From Saprospiraceae bacterium (GTDB lineage Bacteria; Bacteroidota; Bacteroidia; Chitinophagales; Saprospiraceae): a DNA stretch of 64,000 nucleotides. The notes under the pieces were generated by a model. That model searched no databases, had not been told where the DNA came from, and was given only the letters and a program-made list of their open reading frames with translations. The translations under genes and the position numbers were made by a program. The stretch is from contig JAHCHX010000002.1 of the NCBI GenBank assembly GCA_026129545.1, positions 788,292-852,291 of the forward strand, read 5' to 3'. This document shows positions 25,259 to 33,553 of this stretch, one piece after another. Numbering within the stretch: the stretch's first letter is position 1; each line of letters starts with the position of its first letter.

Positions 25259-25698
25259 CTATTTGCCTTTCTTCTCTAGTGCTGTTAGCTCATTTTGAAT
25301 TTTGATGACGTAATCAACCGTCAATTCCGCCAATTTGGCAATTTCTTACAGGGTAAGCAGGTTCTTTTTGAGAAGTTTGGTAACCATGATTCGGGTTTTG
25401 GCTTCGATACCCTTCTCGACACCTTGTTGGTTGAGAATATCGGTGATGATGTCGTTGGCTTCTATTGGTTGAATGGTTTGAGGCTGCAAGTTACGCAGGG
25501 TTGCGAGGATTTCCAATTGAGTGATGTACCTGTGCAACGTTCTATTTGAGCGAGCGTGACGCACCACCCGCTAGGAAAGCCAGTGGGCAAATCGGTCAAT
25601 TTTTCAGAAGAAAGACCGCAAGATTTGCGAAGGATGGCCGGGATGATACGCTCGAGGTTCTAGCGAAGGATTTTGTCGCAATCTTGGTTTTTGCTCAT
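25259..25698 (-). pseudogene. Remnant of an Rpn-type recombination-promoting nuclease/putative transposase
   Basis: Translation shows both ends of the common Bacteroidota Rpn/PD-(D/E)XK family but not the middle. From the ATG at 25698 it reads MSKNQDCDKILR, a stop, then NLERIIPAILRKSCGLSSEK, matching the family N-terminus. After a large internal deletion and frame change it reads LEILATLRNLQPQTIQ, then KGIEAKTRIMVTKLLKKNLL, then a TAA stop and EIAKLAELTVDYVIKIQNEL to a final TAG at 25259. At least two stop codons and the missing nuclease core make it inactive. It lies between the M16 gene (5 bases) and terC, whose frame runs into it. Confidence 0.8.
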
Positions 25699-26674
25699 AA
25701 TACAGAGGGGATAAGGCGTATCTGTCTTGCAAAGTCAAGTTGTCGCGAAAAGTCGGACGAAGCAGGGGGCCATTTTTCCAATGAACATTGGCTCGTTGGC
25801 GCTCATCCGGCGGGCCGTCTTCCCCCAAATCTTTGGTGGCTGCTGGCCCAAGCTGGTCAATGGGGCTTGGGGCCACACCCATGCCGTTGCTTGCGGTGTC
25901 GCTTTTCGACTTGGTGCTGGATGGCCAGCCAAACAACCGTGAAGTGATGATGGGCACGAAAAAAAACCCAGCCGTCACTATGGAGATGAAGAGGTCGAAC
26001 ATCTCGCCTTCGAGCAGCCTGACCATCCAATGGCCGGCAAAGAAGTGGCCCGGAAGTGACAAAAACAATTTAAGACCCAGTATGCCAATGACGATAAAGG
26101 CACTCACCTCAAGGAACGGATAGCGTTCCAAAAGTTTCACGAACCATTGAGCCACAAAACGCATGGCGAGAATCCCGATGAACACGCCTATGCATATTAG
26201 CCAGATATTGTTGGTGAAAGCGACTGCCGCGAATACGTTATCGAGCGAAAACGCCAAGTCCATGATTTCCACCGCAATCACAGTCGCCCAAAACTGGCCG
26301 AAAAGACCTGTGGAAATTTTGTAAAACCATTTTTCCTCTTTCACCAGCACGTCGTCATCATGCTGCGGAGTGGCTTTCGTGCGGAAATAATTGTAGGCGA
26401 GAAATATCAAATAAAGCCCCCCCAATGGCTTGAGCCACCATATTTGTATGAGCCATGCCGCGAAAATGAGGCACAAGCCACGAAAAACATATGCACCGAT
26501 GATGCCGTAGCGCAATGCCTTGGCGCGTTGGTGCTGGGGCAGGTCCATGACCATCGTGGCCAACACGGCGGCGTTGTCAACAGACAGGAGGCTTTCAATG
26601 ATGATGAGGTTCAGTATGATAATCAGCGCGTTATCCCAATCAGCGCCGAGTATTTGCGACAGTAGTTCAGTCAT
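25604..26674 (-). CDS. TerC/YkoY family integral membrane protein with foreign C-terminal tail
   Basis: A 356-residue protein. Residues 1-250 are a TerC family membrane protein with the two conserved acidic motifs ESLLSVDNAAVLA and EIMDLAFSLDNVFAAVA. Family members are metal (manganese) exporters or tellurium-resistance proteins. After the last helix (FFFVPIITSRLFGW) the protein should end soon. Instead a hydrophilic tail of about 100 residues continues, and its last 31 or so residues are encoded by the Rpn remnant's N-terminal DNA read in the +1 frame. So the native stop has probably been lost by the insertion or deletion that left the remnant. Start ATG 26674. Confidence 0.85.
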   Translation of the reverse strand: MTELLSQILGADWDNALIIILNLIIIESLLSVDNAAVLATMVMDLPQHQRAKALRYGIIGAYVFRGLCLIFAAWLIQIWWLKPLGGLYLIFLAYNYFRTKATPQHDDDVLVKEEKWFYKISTGLFGQFWATVIAVEIMDLAFSLDNVFAAVAFTNNIWLICIGVFIGILAMRFVAQWFVKLLERYPFLEVSAFIVIGILGLKLFLSLPGHFFAGHWMVRLLEGEMFDLFISIVTAGFFFVPIITSRLFGWPSSTKSKSDTASNGMGVAPSPIDQLGPAATKDLGEDGPPDERQRANVHWKNGPLLRPTFRDNLTLQDRYALSPLYYEQKPRLRQNPSLEPRAYHPGHPSQILRSFF

Positions 26675-26863
26675 GTCAGGTCAATTCCGTTTGAAGGATT
26701 AGCATAACAGTTTTCAGAGCGTGTTGGGACGGGGAAGGTCGCATTTAGCCTCTTGAAAGTTGCAAAAATGACAATTTAAAGACATTTTCACAAACCAAGC
26801 AGGCGGTTGGCGCTCCCCTGAAGGCGAAGGCCTGACACCTGCAAATTTCTTACCAATTCTAAC

Positions 26864-27379
26864 TTATTTTCGCTCTTGCGCTTGTTGCAACAGCGTCTCG
26901 GAATCTTTGAACAGCTGTTCCAGCTCCCGTTGGAGAGCTTCCTTGCGTCGCTGTTGGTCGGCTTCCTTGTCCGCCTTGGCTTTTTCGGCCTTAGGGTCGG
27001 CGCGTATGCCCTTTTTCGGAGCGGGTGCGGCGGAGAGTTCCCTTTCTCCCTGCTCGATGCTGTCCAGCTCGGCCTTGAGCGAGGCCTTTCGCTGCTCCAA
27101 CTCGTCAAGGCGTTTCAGGAGGTTGGCATCGAGATGTTGGGCCTGTTTGCGCACGGCTTGATAGGCACCGCCCAATTTTTCCAAAGCCGTGTCGTACTTG
27201 CCCGCGTCATACTTCTGCTTCTCCGACTTGACCAAATGACTCACGGACACGACTACGTCTTTCAGTTGCCCAAAAATCTTGCGCGACTGTTCTTTTTCTT
27301 CATTGGTGCCAAAGAAAAAGTTGTAGATAAGGATGCCCGCCACGAGCATCATGCCGATTTTGAGAATGAAACGAATCAT
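26864..27379 (-). CDS. Small membrane-anchored coiled-coil protein, unknown
   Basis: A 171-residue protein with one N-terminal transmembrane helix (MIRFILKIGMMLVAGILIYN) followed by a long charged helix rich in Lys, Glu, Gln and Leu, probably a coiled coil (residues 30-171). The ATG at 27379 is chosen because the 49 upstream codons have no membrane or family features. It is separated by 189 bases from the TerC gene upstream on... the opposite side and is divergent from the GH78 gene. I do not recognise a family. Confidence 0.6.
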   Translation of the reverse strand: MIRFILKIGMMLVAGILIYNFFFGTNEEKEQSRKIFGQLKDVVVSVSHLVKSEKQKYDAGKYDTALEKLGGAYQAVRKQAQHLDANLLKRLDELEQRKASLKAELDSIEQGERELSAAPAPKKGIRADPKAEKAKADKEADQQRRKEALQRELEQLFKDSETLLQQAQERK

Positions 27380-27576
27380 GGCTTGTCTGTTTTGTTCGAT
27401 AATTTTGGCAAACCTACACGAAAAAGTCCATTCGCAGAGAGGCAAAATGTGCGCGTATTTCATCTGTGAATCCCGCTCCCCCCTGAATAAGTCTTGACGA
27501 ATTGTTGGGGCATCATTTCTCATCAAAAGTTTTCACTTTAGCGGTCGGGTTTTTCAAAAAATCGCCCACTTCGCCG

Positions 27577-29973
27577 ATGTTTTCAAAATTGCTGTGTCCG
27601 ACGCTGCTCCTTTTGACCCTATCCGTCAATGCCCAGCATACACCTGTCAATCCTGAATTGTTGCGCAACTATTGGCCAGCTCGTTGGCTCGCTCACCCGA
27701 CCGCTCCCGCCACCCAATTCGGCGTTTTTCATTTCCGAAAAACATTCGACTTGCCCGAAAAACCCGCCCGTTTCTTCGTCCATGTCTCCGCCGACCATCG
27801 CTACCGATTGTTTGTCAACGGAAAATCCGTGAGCCATGGGCCAGCGCGGAGCGACATCTGGCACTGGAATTTCGAGAGCCTCGACCTCGCGCCGTTTTTG
27901 CAAAAAGGCAAAAATGTGTTGGCGGCGGTCGTGTGGAACGGCGGGGAAAATGCGCCCTTCGCCCAAATGAGCTTTCAAACTGGTTTTATCCTGCAAGGCG
28001 ACGGCAAATCGGAGGCACTGGTGGACACCGACACCTCTTGGCGGGTGCTGCAAAATCCCGCATACGCGCCCGAAGCGCTTGACATGGCGAAAATGCGCAC
28101 CTATATCGTCGTCGGCGATGGCGAACGGGTGGATGGCTCAACGTACCCCTGGGGTTGGGAGCAGCCGAATTTCGACGATGGCCAATGGCTGCCTGCGCGG
28201 GTTTTGTGGTTTCCGGCCAAACCGCGCGGCCTTGGCTCCGATGGCAACTGGATGCTTGTGCCGCGAGAAATCCCCCCGATGGAAGAGCGCCCGGAGCGGT
28301 TGGCAAAAGTTCGGCGAGCGCAAGGCGTGACGGCTACGGATGCTTTTTTGCAAGGGAAACAACCGCTCGTGATTCCGGCCAACACCAGTGCCACGATTTT
28401 GCTCGACCAAGGCCATTTGACCAACGCCTATCCGCAATTGGTCGTGAGCCAAGGAAAAAACGCCGCCGTGACGCTGACCTACGCAGAGGCCTTGATTGAT
28501 GAAAAACGGGAAAAAGGCAATCGAAACGACATCGAAGGCAAGACGATTCTGGGCAAACGAGATGTGTTTATCGCCGATGGCGGCGCGAACCGGCTGTTCG
28601 TCCCATTGGAGTTCCGCACTTGGCGCTACGTTCAGATGGACATTCGGACGCAAGGCGAACCACTTCGCATCGAGGATTTTTTCGGGGTTTTCACAGGCTA
28701 CCCTTTTGAGCAAAAAGCCACTTTTTTCAGCATACCCAAACGACCCAACAAGGTCTGGGAAGTGGGCTGGCGCACTGCCCGGCTCTGCGCCCAAGAGACC
28801 TATGTGGACTGCCCCTACTACGAACAGTTGCAATACACGGGCGACACGCGCATTCAGGCACTTATCTCGCTCTACGTCAGTGGCGATGCTCGGCTGATGC
28901 GCAAAGCGATTCGGGATTACGACCATTCGCGCATCGCCGACGGCCTCACGCAAAGCCGCTATCCCTGCCGCGATATGCAGATAATCCCTACGTTTTCACT
29001 GTTTTGGGTGAGCATGGTGCATGACTACTGGATGCACCGCCGCGACGATGTTTTCGTCCAATCGCTCCTGCCCGGCATAGAGCAAGTGCTGGCTTGGCAC
29101 GACGAACGATTGGACAAAAACACCACCATGAACGGCCCACTCGAATGGTGGAATTTCGTGGACTGGAGCTGGCCTTGGAGCAACACCGAGCGCATCGGCG
29201 GCGTGCCAGATGGGGCGCGAAACGGCGGCTCGTCCATCCTGTCGCTGCAATACGCCTACACCTTGCGACAAGCCGCAGAGTTGTTCAAGTATTTTGAAAA
29301 AGACGAGGCATTGACTTCAAAAGCCGCTTTTTACGAGCGCCGCGCCAACCGAATCGCGCTCGAAACTCGAAACCTTTGTTGGGACGAAACCCGCCAACTG
29401 CTTGCCGACACGCCTGAAAAAAAGGCGTTCAGCCAACACGCCAACATCTGGGCGGTGCTGACGGATGCCGTGCCGGAAGCGGAACAGCCCGCTTTGCTGC
29501 GCCGCATCATGGCCGACACGAGCATCCGACAGGCGACTTACTATTTCAAATTTTACCTTTTTCAGGCTTTGAAAAAAACAGGCATGGGCGACCAGTTTCT
29601 CCGACAGCTCGGCCCTTGGTACGAAATGCTCGACAACGGTCTCACGACGTTTGCCGAAAACCCTGAACCTGTGCGCTCCGACTGTCACGCTTGGAGCGCC
29701 TCGCCAGTGTACGAATTTCTCTCGACCGTTTGTGGCATCAATCCCGGTTCGCCGGGTTTTGAGACGGTGCGCATCGAGCCGTTTTTGGGCGAGTTGGAGT
29801 TGGTCAAAGGCCAGATGCCGCATCCAAAAGGAATTGTCAAAGTGAATTTGCAAAAAACCTCGACCGGGGGCCTGTCCGCGGAAATCGAACTGCCGGAAGG
29901 ACTGGACGGCACTTTTCATTGGAAAGGGAAAGTGGTGGCGCTCAGAAGTGGGGCGCAGCGAATGGAGATGTGA
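27577..29973 (+). CDS. Glycoside hydrolase family 78 (alpha-L-rhamnosidase-like)
   Basis: A 798-residue secreted enzyme with a signal peptide (MFSKLLCPTLLLLTLSVNAQ). Domain order follows the bacterial alpha-L-rhamnosidase layout: two N-terminal beta-sandwich domains (about 30-400, with DHRYRLFVNGKSVSHGPAR), an (alpha/alpha)6 barrel (about 400-710) and a C-terminal beta domain. Barrel signatures include ETYVDCPYYEQLQYTGDTR and WNFVDWSWPW, and the late SDCHAWSASPVYEFL. It would remove terminal alpha-L-rhamnose from plant or bacterial glycans. The frame start at 27502 adds 25 residues before the signal peptide, so the ATG at 27577 is preferred. It converges with the GH65 gene across a family A repeat. 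Confidence 0.9.
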   Translation: MFSKLLCPTLLLLTLSVNAQHTPVNPELLRNYWPARWLAHPTAPATQFGVFHFRKTFDLPEKPARFFVHVSADHRYRLFVNGKSVSHGPARSDIWHWNFESLDLAPFLQKGKNVLAAVVWNGGENAPFAQMSFQTGFILQGDGKSEALVDTDTSWRVLQNPAYAPEALDMAKMRTYIVVGDGERVDGSTYPWGWEQPNFDDGQWLPARVLWFPAKPRGLGSDGNWMLVPREIPPMEERPERLAKVRRAQGVTATDAFLQGKQPLVIPANTSATILLDQGHLTNAYPQLVVSQGKNAAVTLTYAEALIDEKREKGNRNDIEGKTILGKRDVFIADGGANRLFVPLEFRTWRYVQMDIRTQGEPLRIEDFFGVFTGYPFEQKATFFSIPKRPNKVWEVGWRTARLCAQETYVDCPYYEQLQYTGDTRIQALISLYVSGDARLMRKAIRDYDHSRIADGLTQSRYPCRDMQIIPTFSLFWVSMVHDYWMHRRDDVFVQSLLPGIEQVLAWHDERLDKNTTMNGPLEWWNFVDWSWPWSNTERIGGVPDGARNGGSSILSLQYAYTLRQAAELFKYFEKDEALTSKAAFYERRANRIALETRNLCWDETRQLLADTPEKKAFSQHANIWAVLTDAVPEAEQPALLRRIMADTSIRQATYYFKFYLFQALKKTGMGDQFLRQLGPWYEMLDNGLTTFAENPEPVRSDCHAWSASPVYEFLSTVCGINPGSPGFETVRIEPFLGELELVKGQMPHPKGIVKVNLQKTSTGGLSAEIELPEGLDGTFHWKGKVVALRSGAQRMEM

Positions 29974-30017
29974 GGATGCAAATAAACTCGCCGTTACTTG
30001 AAAGTAACGCCAACTTT

Positions 30018-30123
30018 TATACTTCGCGCCGCCAAGTTTTGGGCATGGCTAAAAAGCGCAATCTGTTCAAAATCACGGACATCAATCATGTTCATCTGAC
30101 AAATCCTAGCAAATCAAGGTATA
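30018..30123 (+). repeat. Dispersed repeat family A, copy 3
   Basis: A 106-bp copy, TATACTTCGCGCCGCCAAG to AAATCAAGGTATA, filling most of the gap between the converging GH78 and GH65 genes. Confidence 0.8.
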
Positions 30124-30149
30124 GTTGGTCGCCAACCAGAAGGTCGGCG

Positions 30150-32219
30150 TTACTTTACCGTAAACGTCCTCCGCTCCACCCCAATTCCCGTCATCGTCAG
30201 CGATTTCCAACCCAGCGGGAGCTTGGTTTTCAACTGCACGATACCCTGCGGCGTGATGTCCAAACCGCCAAAGCCCATGAGCGTCGCTTGCAAAAAACCA
30301 CCCGCTCCGGTGGCAAAATAGGGGTTCGTGCCGCCCGCCGTCTCAGCCAGCACGCCAAATGGCGGCACCTCGTTGGGCTTGTAGCTTTTCGCCCAGAGCG
30401 CGTGGGCACGCTTGGAGTCGCCCGCCCGCGAGGCCAACACCGAAAGAATGGCATGGCCCATCGCCGGGCCATCGGGTGCCATGCGCGGCTCGTAGTAGTC
30501 GAGGTCTTTTCTGATTTGTGCTGGGTCGGTGACGACTTTGAGCGGATAGGCCAGCAGGTTCACATCGGCCTGTTTGATATTCACGCCGTCGTAGGTTGCG
30601 TTTTCGCGGGTGGTGCCGTCGGGGAATTTCAGAATAGGGATATTCGCCGCCACTTGGAGCCAGTCGGGGTCGGGCGAAAGGCCGAGTTCTTTGGCCGCGT
30701 CGGTTGCATGGGCCAGCACGGTTTTGGCCATGCCATTGGTGAATGCGTTGTTGTCAATGTTCTCCTCCCACTCGTTTGCCCCGATGACGTTGTTGATGTC
30801 GTATCTGCCGGGGCCGTTGCGCTCCACGCGGCTGGCCCAAAATTCGGCGGAGGCTTGGAGGAGCGGCCAGCCGCGCTCGCGGAGCCAAGTTTTGTCTTTC
30901 GTCACCAGATAATACTGCCACGCCGCCCACGCCACACAGCCCGTGATGTGCTGTTGGAACGGCCCCGTCAAAGCCCACACGGGGGTTTCCTCTTGGCCGG
31001 TCGTGGTGCTTTCCCAGGGGTACATCGCGCCTTTGTAGCCGTGCGAAAAGGCGTTTTGCTTGGCTTGTTCGAGCAGTTGGAATCGGAATTCGAGCAACGA
31101 CTTGGCGATTTCGGGGTGCAAGAGCAGCAACGGTGGGTACATCCAAAGTTCTGTGTCCCAAAAAACGTGGCCGTTGTAGCCCAAGCCCGAAAGCCCCATC
31201 GGCGATAGGCTCAAGGCAGTGCCTTCGCGGGCGAAGGAGTAGAGGTGATACATCGCCGAATGCACATCGCGGGTGGCCGTCACGTCGCCCTCGATGGTGA
31301 TGTCGGAAGCCCAGAGTTTTTCCCATTCGGCCACATGGCGGCGTTGCAGGCGGTCGGTTTTTTCCAAAGCGGCATAAATCGTGAGGCGTTCGGCCTCGTT
31401 GTGCGCGTCGGGCACATGGGCGCTGGAGATGACCGTGCCGACCACCGCAAAGCGGTATTTCTCTCCTGCTTTCAGTTTTTTGGAAAATTTCAGCAGGTGC
31501 ATGTTGTAGTCCCAGTCCTCGTGAATCAAGTCGGGTTCGGAGCCGTGTTTTTCTTCAAAAATAAAACTCGTCGAGGCCGCTACGGTGTATTTCCCGCTCG
31601 GGCTTTTTGCCACCGAAGTCAAAAGCGGAATCAAAACGTGCGGGCGGTCAATCTCCGAGTAAAAATTCCGCACATCCTGCAAGATGTCCGGCGCTTCGAT
31701 GACCGATGCGGGCGTGATGGTCACGTCTTTTTTGGCTGTTATCTCCACGATGGAAAGAGCGCAGTAAGGAAGATGACGCAGGGCCATAACTTTATGGTTC
31801 ACAGAAACTCGGTCGCCCACATCGAAACTTGTCGTCAGCGCCGCGCCACGCATATTGAGCACTTGTTTGTATTGAGAAATGTCGTTTCGGGTCACTCTTC
31901 GCCCGTCCACATCGAGGTTCATGTTCATAAAATTGAACCCTTTTAGAATGTTCGAGACACGCCCGCGCCCGTAGTTGTCATAAGCGCCGTTGAGCACCAC
32001 GTCTTTCACGCGCATCGGCTCTGGCGACGACACGAGGCCAATCATGCCGTTGGCCACGGTGATGCCATAGTAGTTGGCCGGGTCAATGTTGTCGGCGACG
32101 ATATGCCAGGCATCGGTAGCGCCAGCGGCATGGCCGGGGTCGGATTGGCTGGTGAGAAATGACGAATGAGAAATGATGAAACCAAGAGCTACGATTGCTT
32201 TTTTCATGGATGCTTGCAT
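30150..32219 (-). CDS. Glycoside hydrolase family 65 protein
   Basis: A 689-residue secreted GH65-type protein. The family fold is clear: an N-terminal super-sandwich (VLNGAYDNYGRG), a linker and an (alpha/alpha)6 barrel with GYNGHVFWDTELWMYP and the general-acid region NNVIGANEWEENIDNNAFTN. Known GH65 members are disaccharide phosphorylases, or hydrolases such as protein-glucosylgalactosylhydroxylysine glucosidase and trehalase. The N-terminal signal (MKKAIVALGFIISHSSFLTS) suggests a periplasmic hydrolase rather than a cytoplasmic phosphorylase, which is inference. I start at ATG 32219 (32207 is also possible); the longer frame to 32411 runs through a repeat. An 11-G tract lies 200 bases upstream. 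Confidence 0.87.
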   Translation of the reverse strand: MQASMKKAIVALGFIISHSSFLTSQSDPGHAAGATDAWHIVADNIDPANYYGITVANGMIGLVSSPEPMRVKDVVLNGAYDNYGRGRVSNILKGFNFMNMNLDVDGRRVTRNDISQYKQVLNMRGAALTTSFDVGDRVSVNHKVMALRHLPYCALSIVEITAKKDVTITPASVIEAPDILQDVRNFYSEIDRPHVLIPLLTSVAKSPSGKYTVAASTSFIFEEKHGSEPDLIHEDWDYNMHLLKFSKKLKAGEKYRFAVVGTVISSAHVPDAHNEAERLTIYAALEKTDRLQRRHVAEWEKLWASDITIEGDVTATRDVHSAMYHLYSFAREGTALSLSPMGLSGLGYNGHVFWDTELWMYPPLLLLHPEIAKSLLEFRFQLLEQAKQNAFSHGYKGAMYPWESTTTGQEETPVWALTGPFQQHITGCVAWAAWQYYLVTKDKTWLRERGWPLLQASAEFWASRVERNGPGRYDINNVIGANEWEENIDNNAFTNGMAKTVLAHATDAAKELGLSPDPDWLQVAANIPILKFPDGTTRENATYDGVNIKQADVNLLAYPLKVVTDPAQIRKDLDYYEPRMAPDGPAMGHAILSVLASRAGDSKRAHALWAKSYKPNEVPPFGVLAETAGGTNPYFATGAGGFLQATLMGFGGLDITPQGIVQLKTKLPLGWKSLTMTGIGVERRTFTVK

Positions 32220-32275
32220 TTTGTGGCGGGAAAAATAGGGAGAACATGACAAACGTGTGGTTTGCGCTACTGACT

Positions 32276-32381
32276 TATACCTTGATTCGCTAGGATTTGT
32301 TAGATGAACATGATTGATGTCCGTGACTTTTAGCAGATTGCGATTGCAGCCATGCCCCAAACCTAACGGCGCGAAGCATAT
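32276..32381 (-). repeat. Dispersed repeat family A, copy 4
   Basis: A 106-bp copy, TATACCTTGATTCGCTAGG to GCGCGAAGCATAT, between the GH65 start and the G-tract. It belongs to the gene-free stretch 32220-33010, which also holds the elements at 32568 and 32783. Confidence 0.8.
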
Positions 32382-32421
32382 CTTGCAGCCGCGATTTTTG
32401 CTCAAAATCAATGTCCTTATC

Positions 32422-32432
32422 GGGGGGGGGGG
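32422..32432. repeat. Homopolymer tract of 11 G
   Basis: Eleven consecutive G on the plus strand, 200 bases upstream of the GH65 start. Such tracts slip readily in replication or sequencing. Confidence 0.7.
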
Positions 32433-32501
32433 ATTTCAAATGGTCGCTTTTGTACGCCGTAACGCTGTTCCGGCATATCATGAGTCCTCCCGAATTTTTG
32501 C

Positions 32502-32557
32502 CCCAGCGGGCGGAATATGAAGGAGGTTTTTGCCCATATTCAGCCCCGCTGGGGCAG
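32502..32557. repeat. CCCCAGCGGG imperfect inverted repeat
   Basis: GCCCCAGCGGGCGGAATAT is followed by its imperfect complement ATATTCAGCCCCGCTGGGGC about 15 bases on. It abuts the left target duplication of the MITE-like element. Confidence 0.5.
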
Positions 32558-32567
32558 TTAGAAGACT

Positions 32568-32700
32568 CAGTGATTCTCGCTTTGTCGGGTTCTGAGGTGT
32601 CATCCCGGAAGCATGGAGGGGTGACCTCTCAAAAACAGGTCGAGATGTCACCTTTTTTGTTCCTCAAAAGATGACACCTCTTACAAACCGAGAATAGCTG
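32568..32700. mobile_element. MITE-like element, copy 1 (133 bp, 9-bp target duplication)
   Basis: A 133-bp non-coding element with terminal inverted repeats CAGTGATTCTCGCTTTGT / ACAAACCGAGAATAGCTG (15 of 18 paired). It is flanked by a perfect 9-bp direct repeat TAGAAGACT at 32559-32567 and 32701-32709. Inside are two nested pairings: GAGGTGTCATC with GATGACACCTC (perfect 11) and GGTGACCTCTC with GAGATGTCACC. The second copy at 57794 has the same length and differs at about seven positions. Too short to code a transposase, so it would be moved in trans. Confidence 0.85.
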
Positions 32701-32782
32701 TAGAAGACTTGATTTTTAGCAAAATAGTGAGCCAAAATCTGTTTTTTTCAAAATTCGGGATGCCCCATGTTGCTTACGACAA

Positions 32783-32946
32783 TAGACTTGTTGCGGTGGA
32801 GGGCTTTGGGTGAAGGGGATTGTCATTTTTTCGACTGGCAAGGCAAATTTTGCAGTCGAAATCGGGCATATTCGGCGAAAAATTTAACGAAGCCAGTCGG
32901 AAAAAGGGCTTTCCCTTCGCCAAAGGCATTCACCGCAACAAGTCTA
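32783..32946. repeat. Long imperfect palindrome, 164 bp
   Basis: Perfect 16-bp terminal inverted repeats TAGACTTGTTGCGGTG (32783-32798) and its complement (32931-32946). Pairing continues inward with mismatches (GCTTTGGGTGAAGGGG with CCCTTCGCCAAAGGC; CGACTGGC with GCCAGTCG). The element could fold on itself almost fully. I see no clear target duplication and no coding frame. Confidence 0.65.
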
Positions 32947-33010
32947 ATGTGAAACGCCTCCCTCTTGTCGGCAGGTTGGGTGAAAATCCATAAAAGCGAA
33001 TAAATGCACC

Positions 33011-33484
33011 ATGACGAACAATCAGAGCCAGCCCGGCTTTCTTCAATCGCTCAAGATTCTCTTTTTCGGCCTGTTGGTGGGCCAAATCGCCATTTTTGTC
33101 ATCTTATGGTTTCTGGTGCCTCCGAATGGTCGGCCCGGCATTTACCAAGAGCCCTTTGACATGGCGCTCGTCGTGGCGTGGCTCGCCTTGCAAGCCTCCG
33201 CGTACTTCCTGATTCCCAAACGGGTAGAGGCCGCCCGCTCCCTGACGGTTTTTTCAGAAAAAATCTCGGCCTACCGCGCCGCACAGGTGGCGCGCTTCGC
33301 GCTCATGGAATCGGCAGTGCTGATTTGTTTGGTCGGCTACTTCTTCGTCTCCGCGAATTATGTGCTGCTCGCCTTGGCAGCGGCGGGCATTGGCTTGTTC
33401 ATCACGCAGTTGCCCACGCGGGAAAAAATCATTCACGAATTGGATTTGCCGCCCCACGAGGAAAGAAAGTTGGATGAGGCGTAG
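33011..33484 (+). CDS. Four-helix membrane protein, unknown
   Basis: A 157-residue protein with four hydrophobic helices (about 15-37, 47-67, 90-112 and 116-133), short loops and a charged C-terminus (EERKLDEA). It has an N-terminal positively neutral segment and no signal peptidase site. I recognise no family; similar small four-helix proteins are common conserved hypotheticals in Bacteroidota. Start ATG 33011 with the preceding AATGCACC leader. It converges with the efflux operon, leaving 69 bases between stops. Confidence 0.6.
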   Translation: MTNNQSQPGFLQSLKILFFGLLVGQIAIFVILWFLVPPNGRPGIYQEPFDMALVVAWLALQASAYFLIPKRVEAARSLTVFSEKISAYRAAQVARFALMESAVLICLVGYFFVSANYVLLALAAAGIGLFITQLPTREKIIHELDLPPHEERKLDEA

Positions 33485-33553
33485 TGTGTAGGCGCCTCGA
33501 ACACGGAGGTGCAGCATACGCAGATGCCGCATCTCCGTGCCGAAAAACGCCTA

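Noticed and set aside
30018..30123. Short peptide LFKITDINHVHLTNPSKSRY as a conserved small gene
   Set aside because: It is the translation of family A repeat DNA; other copies have no start codon, shifted frames or stops.
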